Counted from the stretch's first letter, positions 19,271 to 27,084 are shown. The stretch is 42,439 bases of DNA from DASYUM01 sp036001225 (GCA_036001225.1 DASYUM010000004.1:1-42439), one strand, 5' to 3'. Notes: a model not told the origin generated them from the sequence alone. Program-made: numbers and translations.

Positions 19271-20424
19271 CAGGCCACGCTCGCCGGCGACAGCACCCGC
19301 AGCCGCTCCACGCAGCCCGGCAGGACGTCGAGGATGTAGCTGACGTCTTCCTCGCTCGTGCTCCGCCCCAGCGAGCAGCGGAGGGCGCCCAGTGCCCACT
19401 CGGTGGGAACGCCCATCGCGGTCAGCACATACGACGGCTCGAGGCTCCCCGACGTGCAGGCGGAGCCGGCCGAGGCCCCGATTCCCTTGAGGTCGAGCGC
19501 GAGGATGAGCGACTCGGCCTCGATGCCACGGAAGCTCATGTTGAGCGTGCCGGGGAGCCGCCGGGTCGGATGGCCGTTCAGGCGGACGTCGGCCACCCGC
19601 GCCTGGACGCCTTCCCACAGCCGGTCCCGGAGCCCGCGGACGCGGACGGCTTCTTCGGCCATGTCGCGGGCCCGCACGGCCACCGCCTTGGCGAAGCCGA
19701 CGATGGCGGGCACGTTCTCGGTCCCCGCCCGCCGCCGGCGCTCGTGGTCGCCGCCGTGCTGGATGGCCACCATCTTGGTGCCCTTGCGGACATAGAGGCC
19801 GCCGATGCCCTTGGGGCCGTAGATCTTGTGGGAGGAGCAGGAGAGCAGGCTGATGCCGAGCGCCCGCACGTCGAACGGGATCTTGCCGAACGCCTGCACC
19901 CCGTCGACGTGGAAGGGGATGCCCGCCCCCTGGGCGATACGCCCGATCGCCTCGACCGGCATGATCGTGCCGACTTCACTGTTGGCATACATGACGGTGA
20001 TGAGGATGGTGTCCGGCCGAATCGCCTGCCGGACATCCTCTGGGTCCACCAGGCCGTGAGCGTCCACCGGGAGGTAGGTCACCGTGAACCCGGCCCGCTC
20101 GAGCGCCTGACAGGTGCGGAGCACCGCGTGGTGCTCGACCTGGGAGGTGATGATGTGGCCGGCCCGGTGGGCGTGGGCGACTCCCTTGATCGCCAGGTTG
20201 TCGGACTCGGTGCCGCCGGAGGTGAAGAGGAGTTCCTCCTTGGCGACCCCGAGGAAGCGGGCGATCTCCTCCCGAGCGGCCTCCACGGCATCCCGCGCCT
20301 CGCGCCCGAAGCCATGGATGCTCGACGCGTTGCCGTACAGCTCGCCGAAGTAGGGAAGCATCGCCTCCAGTACCTGGGGGTGGACCGGGGTCGAAGCGTT
20401 GTGGTCCAGATAGATCCGCCGCAT
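19270..20424 (-). CDS. Cysteine desulfurase, second copy (IscS/NifS family)
   Basis: 384 residues, a fold-type I PLP enzyme. It starts MRRIYLDHNASTPVHPQVLE. Key marks are TSGGTESDNLAIKG, the PLP-stacking His in QVEHHAVL, the PLP Lys in SCSSHKIYGPKG, and the sulfur-accepting Cys in SAGSACTSGSLEPSYVL. It removes sulfur (or selenium) from cysteine (or selenocysteine) as a persulfide. The ATG at 20424 has GAGG 8 nt upstream; an ATG two codons earlier is too close to it. The A of its TGA stop is the first base of the IscU-like start. It is followed by cysE in the same unit and lies divergent from the DsrE-like genes. Confidence 0.93.
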   Translation of the reverse strand: MRRIYLDHNASTPVHPQVLEAMLPYFGELYGNASSIHGFGREARDAVEAAREEIARFLGVAKEELLFTSGGTESDNLAIKGVAHAHRAGHIITSQVEHHAVLRTCQALERAGFTVTYLPVDAHGLVDPEDVRQAIRPDTILITVMYANSEVGTIMPVEAIGRIAQGAGIPFHVDGVQAFGKIPFDVRALGISLLSCSSHKIYGPKGIGGLYVRKGTKMVAIQHGGDHERRRRAGTENVPAIVGFAKAVAVRARDMAEEAVRVRGLRDRLWEGVQARVADVRLNGHPTRRLPGTLNMSFRGIEAESLILALDLKGIGASAGSACTSGSLEPSYVLTAMGVPTEWALGALRCSLGRSTSEEDVSYILDVLPGCVERLRVLSPASVA

Positions 20425-20454
20425 GGTCATTACCTCATCCAATGGGTGCGCGCG

Positions 20455-20484
20455 TTGACAGTCGCGGGGGGCCGGTGTTAGCGT
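20455..20484 (+). promoter_or_regulatory. Promoter of the DsrE-like operon
   Basis: A perfect -35 TTGACA (20455-20460), 18 nt, then TAGCGT (20479-20484), which keeps the three most conserved -10 bases (TA....T). The -10 ends 7 nt before the GTG at 20492, which again suggests a leaderless message. Confidence 0.45.
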
Positions 20485-20491
20485 GGACGGC

Positions 20492-20812
20492 GTGAGCAAT
20501 CTCCGCAGCAAGAAGCTCGGGATCCTGCTCTCCACCGAGCCCGGGCACCCCAACCTCGAGACCTGCCTCGGCCTGAGCCGGGCCGCTCTCGCCGGGGGTG
20601 CCGACCTGTACCTCTACCTGGTGGACGACGCGGTCGCCAACATCGACGACGATCGGGTCCTCGACCTCGGCCGCCGGGGGGCCAAGCTCTTCGTGTGCGC
20701 CTACGGCTGCCAGCGCCGGCGCCTGCCGATCACCGACAAGGCGACCTACTGCGGCCTGGTGGTGCTGACCGACCTGATCAATGGGTGTGATCGCTTCCTG
20801 GCGTTGAACTAG
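20492..20812 (+). CDS. DsrE-family sulfur-relay protein
   Basis: 106 residues from the GTG at 20492 (a GTG at 20483 in the same frame is possible but overlaps the -10). DsrE/TusD fold: KKLGILLSTEPGHPNLETCL, LSRAALAGGADLYLYLVDDA, and a cysteine-bearing loop LFVCAYGCQRRRLP at the position where DsrE/TusD carry their sulfur-accepting Cys. No Shine-Dalgarno sequence is visible, consistent with leaderless translation. It is the first of three related small genes on the plus strand. The likely role is passing persulfide sulfur from a desulfurase to an acceptor such as tRNA-modification or sulfur-oxidation proteins. Confidence 0.8.
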   Translation: MSNLRSKKLGILLSTEPGHPNLETCLGLSRAALAGGADLYLYLVDDAVANIDDDRVLDLGRRGAKLFVCAYGCQRRRLPITDKATYCGLVVLTDLINGCDRFLALN

Positions 20813-20815
20813 ACC

Positions 20816-21169
20816 ATGGCCGCCGAGCACGTCCTGGTCGTCATCTCCGCCGATCCCGAGACCTCCCACCGGGCCAACGAAGCCGTCCGGATCGCCCTCG
20901 GCATCATCGCGGGCGAGAACGAGGTGTCGATCGTCCTCCTCGGCCCGGCGGCCAAGGTCCTCGGTGCCGAGATCGAGGACTACATCGACGGCGAGGACAC
21001 GCTCAAGCACGTCGCCACCCTCAAGAAGCTCGGGCAGAGCTTCCACGTGGAGCGAGCCGCCATCCCGGCCGACGGCGACTGGAACGCCGGCGGTCCCGAG
21101 GTGGTGCCGATCACGCTGGCCGAGCTGGCCGCGCTGGTCGCTGAGAGCGACCGAGTGCTGGTCTTCTAG
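20816..21169 (+). CDS. DsrE/F-like protein
   Basis: 117 residues. The fold pattern (HVLVVISADPETSHRANEAV, then RIALGIIAGENEVSIVLLGP and a C-terminal ESDRVLVF) is that of the DsrE/DsrF (TusD/TusC) superfamily. It contains no cysteine, as expected of a non-catalytic TusC/DsrF-type partner in a heterohexamer. The ATG is 3 nt after the stop of the first gene. It probably assembles with its two neighbours. Confidence 0.75.
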   Translation: MAAEHVLVVISADPETSHRANEAVRIALGIIAGENEVSIVLLGPAAKVLGAEIEDYIDGEDTLKHVATLKKLGQSFHVERAAIPADGDWNAGGPEVVPITLAELAALVAESDRVLVF

Positions 21170-21175
21170 GCGCCC

Positions 21176-21433
21176 GTGCCCCGTGTCCTTCATCTCATCA
21201 AGGACCCCGCCAATCAGACGCCGTTCACCGTGCTGGCCGAGCAGGCCCGCGACCCCGCGAACACGCTGACGGTCGTCCTCCTGCAGCAGGCGGCCGCTCT
21301 CCGGGAGGCGCTGCCCGGCCAGGTGTTCCGGCTCGCCGAGCAGGACAACGGGAGCCACTCGCCTTACCCCCCGATCGATCACTCCCGGCTCCTGGATCTC
21401 ATCTTCGAGGCCGACACCGTCGTCACCTGGTAG
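21176..21433 (+). CDS. DsrH/TusB-like protein
   Basis: 85 residues, GTG start 6 nt after the preceding stop. It opens PRVLHLIKDPANQTPFTVLA and ends LLDLIFEADTVVTW, which fits the small DsrH/TusB subunit by size, order and fold. Cysteines are absent, whereas many DsrH proteins have one that accepts sulfur, so any relay must use the cysteine of the first gene. The three-gene order matches dsrEFH/tusDCB. No dsrAB or dsrC is in the window. Confidence 0.7.
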   Translation: MPRVLHLIKDPANQTPFTVLAEQARDPANTLTVVLLQQAAALREALPGQVFRLAEQDNGSHSPYPPIDHSRLLDLIFEADTVVTW

Positions 21434-21459
21434 CGCCGGCCGTTACTCCCGGCTGGCGC
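21433..21459. terminator. Hairpin spanning the ends of the convergent dsrH-like and iscX genes
   Basis: gcgccggccg (21433-21442) pairs with cggctggcgc (21450-21459) with one G-U wobble and a 7-nt loop. It lies in the 9-nt gap and runs into the iscX stop codon, so both operons could end here. Confidence 0.5.
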
Positions 21460-21655
21460 GATACTCCTCCAGCCACGCCATCTGGATCGCTTCCAGCTTC
21501 CCTTCGCTGGACGCCTTGGGATCGTCTTCAAACTCCGGCAGCTCGGTCACCCACCGATGGAGGTCGGTGAACCGCACCGTGAGCGGGTCGGTGTCCGGGA
21601 ACTTCTCGGCGAGCTGGATCGCGATGTCTTCGGTGTCGGACCATCTCAGCGCCAT
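21443..21655 (-). CDS. iscX: IscX (ISC operon small acidic protein)
   Basis: 70 residues with the IscX pattern: RWSDTEDIAIQLAEKFPDTD, RFTDLHRWVTELPEFEDDP, SEGKLEAIQMAWLEEY. IscX binds IscS and ferrous iron and tunes desulfurase activity in E. coli. It is the last gene of the isc operon, 12 nt after the ferredoxin stop. An exact match to the family in size and position. Confidence 0.92.
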   Translation of the reverse strand: MALRWSDTEDIAIQLAEKFPDTDPLTVRFTDLHRWVTELPEFEDDPKASSEGKLEAIQMAWLEEYRASRE

Positions 21656-21667
21656 GGCCGCTCTCGC

Positions 21668-21997
21668 CTACTCGACGATTTCCACGATTACATCGCCCTG
21701 GACAATGGCCTGGCAGCCGAGCCGCGAGTGGAGCGTCAAGCCCTGGGCGGTGTCGAGCCGATCCTCCTCGTCCGACTCCATCGGCGAGAGGTTCTCTTCC
21801 CCCTGCTTGACGACGACGTGGCAGGTGGTGCAGGCGCAGTTGCCGCCGCAATTGTGCTCCAGCCGGATGTTGTGATGGAGCGCGACGTCGAGGAGCGAGC
21901 CGGGCTTCCCGTGATCGCCGTAGGGGAAGTCCTTGTCGTCGACCTCGACCGTCACGTTCTGGGGGAGGAAGGTCACCTTGTATCTGGCCATGCTCAC
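21668..21997 (-). CDS. fdx: ISC-type [2Fe-2S] ferredoxin
   Basis: 109 residues. Cluster ligands are in HNCGGNCACTTCHVVV (C-x5-C-x2-C, plus the extra Cys common in ISC ferredoxins) and the fourth Cys in SRLGCQAIV. It supplies electrons for sulfur reduction during cluster assembly. The GTG at 21997 overlaps the hscA stop as GTGA, so translation is coupled. Confidence 0.95.
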   Translation of the reverse strand: MSMARYKVTFLPQNVTVEVDDKDFPYGDHGKPGSLLDVALHHNIRLEHNCGGNCACTTCHVVVKQGEENLSPMESDEEDRLDTAQGLTLHSRLGCQAIVQGDVIVEIVE

Positions 21998-23877
21998 TTC
22001 TTCTCGATCGCTTCCGTGATCCGCCGATTGCGGAGCGCGTCCTGCAGTGTCGAATCCATCAGCAGCTCGGCCAGATGTCGGGTCTCCTGGTCGAGCGCCT
22101 CGGTAGCGACCCGGATGGCCGCGGCATCCTCGCCGTCGCGGGCCGCCCGCAGGGTCGCCGCCGCCGCCCGGATCCGCTCGGCCTCCTCGGGCGACACCAG
22201 ACCGGCGCCCTGCCCCAGGGCCCGCTCGGTTCCCCGCAGGACCGTGTCGGCCTCGTTGCGGGCGTCGATCAGCCGGCGGGCCTCGACGTCGGCCTCGGCG
22301 AACTCCTGCGACTCCTCGATCATCCGCTCGACCTCGGTCTCGGTGAGCCCGTAGGTCGGCCGGACCTCGACCGACGCCTGGGTGCCGCTCCGGAGCTCCT
22401 TAGCCGTCACGTTGAGGATTCCGTTGGCGTCGATGAGGAACGTCACCTCGATGCGGGGGAGGCCGGCCGGCATCGGCGGGATCCCCCGGAGGTCGAACCG
22501 GGCCAGGCTGCGGTTGTCCTTGGCCAGATCGCGCTCCCCCTGGACCACGTGCATGTCCACCACGTTCTGCCCATCCACCGAGGTCGTGAAGTCCTCCTTG
22601 GCCGCGGTCGGGATCGTGGTATTGCGGGGGATCAACACGCCCACCGCGCCGCCCAAGGTTTCGATCCCCAGCGAGAGGGGCGTGACGTCGAGCAGGAGCA
22701 TGTGGGTGATCCCGCCCGCCAGGATGTCGGCCTGGACGGCGGCGCCCAGCGCCACCACCTCGTCCGGATTCAGCTCGGCGTGCGGGTTCTTGCCGAACAG
22801 CTCCTCGACCCGCCGTCGGACCAGCGGCGTCCGGGTGGCGCCGCCGACCAGCACCACTTCGTCGATCTGGTCGGCCGTCAGCCCGGCGTCGGCCAGGGCC
22901 ATCCGGCACGGGCCCAGCGTCCGCTCCACGACCGGCATGATCAGCCGCTCCAGCTCGGTCCGGTCGAGCTGGCGGCGGTATTCGAAGCCGTGCTGGGGCA
23001 TGGGAATGGTGAGCACCGTCCGCTCGACGCTCGACAGCTGGACCCGCGCCGCCTCGGCTCCCAGCCGGATCTCCTGCATCGCCTCCGGATCGCCGGCCAC
23101 GTCCACGCCGTGCCGAGCCCGGACCTCGGCCAGGACGAGGTCCACCAGCACCCGGTCGAAGTCGTCACCGCCGAGATGGGTGTCCCCGTTGGTCGAGAGG
23201 ACTTCGAAGATCCCCTCCTTCACCTTCAGGATCGAGATGTCGAAGGTCCCGCCCCCGAGGTCGTAGACCGCGATCAGCCCCTCCCGGTTCCGCTGGAGGC
23301 CATAGGCCAGGCAGGCCGCCGTCGGCTCGTTCACGATCCGCAGGACGTCGAGGCCGGCGATCCGGCCCGCGTCCTTGGTGGCCTGGCGCTGGCTGTCGTT
23401 GAAGTACGCGGGGACCGTGACGACGGCCTTCTCCACCGGCCGGCCGAAGTGGCGCTCGGCGCGGAGCTTGAGCTCGCGCAGGATGAGGGCCGAGATCTCG
23501 GGTGGGGTCAGCTCCCGGTCGGCGACGCGAATCCGCACAACCTCCTGGCTGGGCGTCACCCGGAACGGGAAGTAGCGCAGCTCGTCCTTGACGTCCTCGT
23601 AGCCCTTCCCCATGAACCGCTTGATCGAGTAGACGGCCCGTTCGGCGTTGCGAATGAGCTGCCGCTTGGCGGCCTCGCCCACCACCGGACCGGCGGGGCC
23701 GAAGGCCACCACCGAGGGGAGCAGGACCCGCCCCTCCTCGTCGGCGATCACGCGGGGCACGTCGCCTTCCATGTACGCGATCAGGCTGTTGGTCGTCCCG
23801 AGGTCGATGCCCACGATCAGCTCGCGGGCGCCTTCCCGTGGCTTGCCGCGCGGCGCCTTGATCTCCAGCTCCGCCAT
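21994..23877 (-). CDS. hscA: Fe-S assembly Hsp70 chaperone HscA
   Basis: 627 residues. The ATPase domain begins with VGIDLGTTNSLIAYMEGDVP and contains VPAYFNDSQRQATKDAG, YDLGGGTFDISILKV and LVGGATRTPLVRRRV. The peptide-binding domain follows from about residue 400 (LLLDVTPLSLGIETLGG). It is identified as HscA and not DnaK by its place between hscB and fdx and by a C-terminal lid without the long DnaK tail. It recognises the LPPVK motif of IscU, which is present in this operon's IscU. ATG at 23877 shares its A with the hscB TGA (TGATG). Confidence 0.93.
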   Translation of the reverse strand: MAELEIKAPRGKPREGARELIVGIDLGTTNSLIAYMEGDVPRVIADEEGRVLLPSVVAFGPAGPVVGEAAKRQLIRNAERAVYSIKRFMGKGYEDVKDELRYFPFRVTPSQEVVRIRVADRELTPPEISALILRELKLRAERHFGRPVEKAVVTVPAYFNDSQRQATKDAGRIAGLDVLRIVNEPTAACLAYGLQRNREGLIAVYDLGGGTFDISILKVKEGIFEVLSTNGDTHLGGDDFDRVLVDLVLAEVRARHGVDVAGDPEAMQEIRLGAEAARVQLSSVERTVLTIPMPQHGFEYRRQLDRTELERLIMPVVERTLGPCRMALADAGLTADQIDEVVLVGGATRTPLVRRRVEELFGKNPHAELNPDEVVALGAAVQADILAGGITHMLLLDVTPLSLGIETLGGAVGVLIPRNTTIPTAAKEDFTTSVDGQNVVDMHVVQGERDLAKDNRSLARFDLRGIPPMPAGLPRIEVTFLIDANGILNVTAKELRSGTQASVEVRPTYGLTETEVERMIEESQEFAEADVEARRLIDARNEADTVLRGTERALGQGAGLVSPEEAERIRAAAATLRAARDGEDAAAIRVATEALDQETRHLAELLMDSTLQDALRNRRITEAIEKK

Positions 23878-24539
23878 CAGGCTGGCCGCCCTTCCAGGGT
23901 CGTGTCGAGGTCGCGCACGATGGTTTTCAGGTACGCGCGCTCGGCCAGGAGATCCCGCATCTCGCCGAGGAGTGCCCCCCGCTCGGCGTCGGCGGCGGCC
24001 TCCCAGCGGGGGAAGAGCGCCATCAGCGCCGGCTCCGTCCGGGCCCGCCGCCCGTCCAGCTCGGCCCGCGCCGCTTCCAGCCGGACTCGCAGGGCGGGTA
24101 CCTGGTCCGATTCCGCCCCCTCCAGCTCCTCTCGCGCCTCCTGCAGCTCCATGATCTCCTCGAACAGGTCGGCCGGGGGACGGGCCTGGCCGGCGGTGCC
24201 GAGCGCCATGCCCGCCTGGGCCAGCAGGTACTCGATCCGGGCGATCGGATCGCGCAAGGTCCGGTAGGCGCTGTTGACGGCCGCCGAGTTTTCCAGGCTG
24301 ATCGCCTGCTCCTCGGCGGCGCGCAGGCGGAAGTAGTCGGGGTGGAAGCGGCGGTTCAGCTCGTGACAGCGCCGCTCCAGCTCCGTCCGGTCGAGCGCCA
24401 GGCGCCGGCCGAGGCCCAGCACCGCCCAGTGGTCGGAGCCCTCGGCGAAGGGCTGGAGCCGGCCGCACTCCGGACAGAGGTCACCCCCCGGCGCCTCCCC
24501 GCCGCACCCCCAGCACTTCACCGTCGGCGTCGCTGTCAT
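23877..24539 (-). CDS. hscB: HscB co-chaperone with N-terminal four-cysteine motif
   Basis: 220 residues. An N-terminal pair of CxxC motifs (VKCWGCGG and LCPECGRLQP, residues about 8-28) could bind zinc or a cluster; E. coli HscB lacks this but eukaryotic HSC20 has it. The J-domain follows with NRRFHPDYFRL carrying the HPD triad, then the C-terminal IscU-binding three-helix bundle starting near LLAQAGMALG. HscB brings IscU to HscA and triggers ATP hydrolysis. The ATG at 24539 is chosen so that the cysteine motif is included. A terminator-like hairpin separates it from iscA. Confidence 0.92.
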   Translation of the reverse strand: MTATPTVKCWGCGGEAPGGDLCPECGRLQPFAEGSDHWAVLGLGRRLALDRTELERRCHELNRRFHPDYFRLRAAEEQAISLENSAAVNSAYRTLRDPIARIEYLLAQAGMALGTAGQARPPADLFEEIMELQEAREELEGAESDQVPALRVRLEAARAELDGRRARTEPALMALFPRWEAAADAERGALLGEMRDLLAERAYLKTIVRDLDTTLEGRPA

Positions 24540-24555
24540 CGTTTCCCTAAAACCA

Positions 24556-24580
24556 GACCGGGCCTCCCCGAGGCCCGGTC
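24556..24580 (-). terminator. Terminator-like hairpin inside the isc operon (between iscA and hscB)
   Basis: On the minus strand gaccgggcctc and gaggcccggtc form a perfect 11-bp stem with a 3-nt loop, followed at once by TGGTTTT. This is the best intrinsic-terminator shape in the window. It probably reduces read-through from iscRSUA into hscBA-fdx-iscX. Confidence 0.6.
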
Positions 24581-24606
24581 GCAATCATCGCCCCCCGGGC
24601 GGGCTC

Positions 24607-24933
24607 CTACGTCGTGAACGAGGTGCCGCAGCCGCAGCTCGCCTTGGCGTTCGGGTTGACGAACGTGAAGCCTCCGGTCAACCCCTGGTTGACCCAGTCC
24701 AACATGGTGCCGTTCAGGTAGAGGTAGCTCTTCGCGTCCACCACCACCTTGACGCCGTCGATGTCGAACTGCTTGTCGTGCTTTCCCGCCTCGGTATCGA
24801 ACTCCAGGTTGTAGGAGAGTCCCGAGCAGCCGCCACCCTTCACGCCCATGCGCAGGAAGGCGCCCTCTAGCTTCTGACTCTCCATCAACTCCTTCACCCG
24901 CTGGATGGCCGCGGGCGACAACTGGACCGCCAT
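24607..24933 (-). CDS. iscA: A-type Fe-S carrier IscA
   Basis: 108 residues. The three conserved cysteines are present: GGGCSGLSYNLEF and the C-terminal SCGCGTSF. It belongs to the IscA/ErpA/SufA family that carries or receives clusters and iron. ATG start with an AAGGA-type ribosome site. It follows iscU by 18 nt. Distinguishing IscA from ErpA by sequence alone is hard; position in the isc operon favours IscA. Confidence 0.94.
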   Translation of the reverse strand: MAVQLSPAAIQRVKELMESQKLEGAFLRMGVKGGGCSGLSYNLEFDTEAGKHDKQFDIDGVKVVVDAKSYLYLNGTMLDWVNQGLTGGFTFVNPNAKASCGCGTSFTT

Positions 24934-24951
24934 CGTCCTTCGCTCCTCGCG

Positions 24952-25365
24952 CTAGTGCTTGGCCTCGGCCGCCGCCTGCTTTTCGGCCCACTTCTCCTGA
25001 AAGTCCCTGATGGCCGCCTTGATGGCGTCCTCGGCGAGGACCGAGCAGTGGATCTTGACCGGCGGCAGCTTCAGCTCGTTCACGATGTCCGTGTTCTTGA
25101 TGTTCAACGCATCGTCCACGCTCTTGCCCTTGAGCCACTCGGTAGCCAGGCTCGAGCTGGCGATGGCGGAGCCGCAGCCGAAGGTCTTGAACTTGGCGTC
25201 CTCGATGACGCCGGTGTCCACGTTGACCTTGATCTGGAGCTTCATCACGTCGCCGCACTCCGGCGCGCCGACCAGCCCCGTCCCCAGCCCCGGCGTGTCC
25301 TTGGCGAAGGAACCCACGTTGCGGGGGTTGTTGTAGTGGTCGATCACCTTGTCGCTGTAGGCCAT
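24952..25365 (-). CDS. iscU: Fe-S cluster scaffold IscU
   Basis: 137 residues. All three ligand cysteines and the Asp are present: ECGDVMKLQ, FGCGSAIASSSLATEW and LPPVKIHCSVLAEDAI. The LPPVK motif is the HscA recognition site. This is the canonical scaffold on which IscS-derived sulfur and iron are assembled. It lies 15 nt after iscS. The C-terminal tail (KQAAAEAKH) is slightly longer than in E. coli. Confidence 0.96.
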   Translation of the reverse strand: MAYSDKVIDHYNNPRNVGSFAKDTPGLGTGLVGAPECGDVMKLQIKVNVDTGVIEDAKFKTFGCGSAIASSSLATEWLKGKSVDDALNIKNTDIVNELKLPPVKIHCSVLAEDAIKAAIRDFQEKWAEKQAAAEAKH

Positions 25366-25380
25366 GGTCCGGTTTCCCCC

Positions 25381-26607
25381 TTACTCCGCCTTCCACTGGA
25401 TGGACTTGAGGTCAACGCCTTCCTTGGCCAACTCGTAGAGCGGGGACATCTCCCGCAGCCGGGTGACCACCTCGATCGTCCGGTTCGCGACATAGTCGAT
25501 CTCTTCCTCGGTCGTGAACCGGTGGAGCCCATACCGGATGGACGAGTGCGCCAGATCGGCCCCGACGCCCAGAGCGGCGATGACGTAGGACGGCTCCAGG
25601 GTGGCCGACGTGCAAGCCGAGCCCGACGACAGCGCCACCTCCTTGTTGAGCCCCATCAGGACCGACTCCCCCTCGACGTAGGCGAAGGAGATGTTCAGGT
25701 TGTGGGGAAGCCGCTTCTCGGGATGCCCGTTCAGGTACGTCTCGTCCACCGTGGACAGGATCCGGTCCTGAAGCCTGTCCCGGAGTTTGGCTAGCCGGGC
25801 GCCCTCCTCGGCCATGAGTTGCCCACAGATCTCGGCCGCCTTGCCGAAGCCCACCGCCAGCGGGACGGGCACCGTGCCCGACCGCGTGCCGCGCTCGTGC
25901 CCGCCCCCGTCGATCATGGGAGCGATCCGCACTCGCGGGGCCCGCCGGCGGACGTAGAGGGCGCCGATGCCCTTGGGGCCGTAGATCTTGTGGGCCGAGC
26001 ACGTCAGGAGGTCGATCCCCATCTTCTCGACGTCCACCGGGACCTTCCCGACCGCCTGGGTGGCGTCGGTGTGGAAGAGGATCCCCTTCTCCTTGGCCAG
26101 CTTGCCGATCTCGGCGATCGGCTGGACCGTCCCGATCTCGTTGTTGGCGAACATGACCGAGATCAGGATGGTCTTGTCGGTGAGAGCACCCCGGACGACT
26201 TCCGGGTCCACCAGCCCATCGGAGCCGACCGGGATGTAGGTCACCCGCACGCCCGACTTCTCCAGTCGGTGGCAGGGGTCGAGGATGGCCCGGTGCTCGA
26301 TGGCCGTGGTCACGATGTGGTTGCCCTTCTCCCGGTACATCTCGGCGATGCCCTTGAGGGCCAGGTTGTCCGATTCGGTGCCTCCCGAGGTGAAGACGAC
26401 CTCCTTGGGATCACGGGCCCCGATCAACCGGGCCACCTGTTCCCGGGCGCGCTCCATCGCCCCCTCGGCCTCCCAGCCGAAGGGGTGGTTGCGGCTGCCG
26501 GGATGGCCGAACTTCTCGACGAAGTAGGGCAGCATCGCCTCCAGCACGCGGGGGTCCATCGGCGTGGTGGAGTGGCTGTCCATGAAGATCGGGAGCTTCA
26601 CTGCCAT
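25381..26607 (-). CDS. iscS: Cysteine desulfurase IscS
   Basis: 408 residues. It begins LPIFMDSHSTTPMDPRVLE and has TSGGTESDNLALKG, the PLP-binding Lys in TCSAHKIYGPKG, the stacking His in AIEHRAIL and the mobile-loop Cys in LSSGSACTSATLEPSYV. It supplies sulfur for cluster assembly and probably tRNA thiolation. The ATG at 26607 follows a GGAGA ribosome site. Overall it is closer to classical IscS than the second copy at 19270-20424. It is 13 nt after iscR. Selenium release from selenocysteine is a known side activity of this family. Confidence 0.96.
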   Translation of the reverse strand: MAVKLPIFMDSHSTTPMDPRVLEAMLPYFVEKFGHPGSRNHPFGWEAEGAMERAREQVARLIGARDPKEVVFTSGGTESDNLALKGIAEMYREKGNHIVTTAIEHRAILDPCHRLEKSGVRVTYIPVGSDGLVDPEVVRGALTDKTILISVMFANNEIGTVQPIAEIGKLAKEKGILFHTDATQAVGKVPVDVEKMGIDLLTCSAHKIYGPKGIGALYVRRRAPRVRIAPMIDGGGHERGTRSGTVPVPLAVGFGKAAEICGQLMAEEGARLAKLRDRLQDRILSTVDETYLNGHPEKRLPHNLNISFAYVEGESVLMGLNKEVALSSGSACTSATLEPSYVIAALGVGADLAHSSIRYGLHRFTTEEEIDYVANRTIEVVTRLREMSPLYELAKEGVDLKSIQWKAE

Positions 26608-26620
26608 AGTCGCGCTCTCC

Positions 26621-27067
26621 TCAATTCGTCGCACCGGCCAGCGGCACCGGGATCGTCACGGGCGCCTGGTAGGCGTTCATCTCCTCGAGACTCAACGTGT
26701 TCAGCAGCTGCTCGATACTCACCTGGATCATCCAGATCGGCCGCCGGATATTGCATCGGTCGAGCTGGGGGCACCCGAGGTCCTGGTAGCAGTGGACGAT
26801 CCCGAGTGGCCCCTCGATCGCCCGCAGCACCTCGCCGACCATGATCTTTCGGGGCTCCCGGGCCAGGATATAACCACCCTTGGGCCCGTTCAGACTCCTG
26901 ATCAGCTTCCGCTTGGCCAGCCGCTGGAGGATCTTCGCCAGCAGTTCGCCCGGGATGCCCAGATCCTCGGCGATCCGCTTGGCGTTCGCCACCCCGTCGT
27001 GCTGGTGGAACGCGATATAATGGACTGCCATCAGGCCGTAATCGGCCTTCTTGGTGAATCTTAACAC
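26621..27067 (-). CDS. iscR: Rrf2-family Fe-S cluster regulator IscR
   Basis: 148 residues. An N-terminal winged helix (RFTKKADYGLMAVHYIAFHQ) and GPKGGYILAREPRKI are typical of Rrf2. The cluster ligands Cys93, Cys99 and Cys105 keep the E. coli spacing (C-x5-C-x5-C). The fourth ligand of E. coli IscR, a His three residues after the last Cys, is Arg108 here (CNIRRP). The cluster may therefore be held differently. GTG start at 27067. An operator-like palindrome covers the -10 of its own promoter, suggesting autorepression by the holo form. It heads the isc operon. Confidence 0.93.
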   Translation of the reverse strand: MLRFTKKADYGLMAVHYIAFHQHDGVANAKRIAEDLGIPGELLAKILQRLAKRKLIRSLNGPKGGYILAREPRKIMVGEVLRAIEGPLGIVHCYQDLGCPQLDRCNIRRPIWMIQVSIEQLLNTLSLEEMNAYQAPVTIPVPLAGATN

Positions 27068-27084
27068 CGACCTCTCCGATCGCC

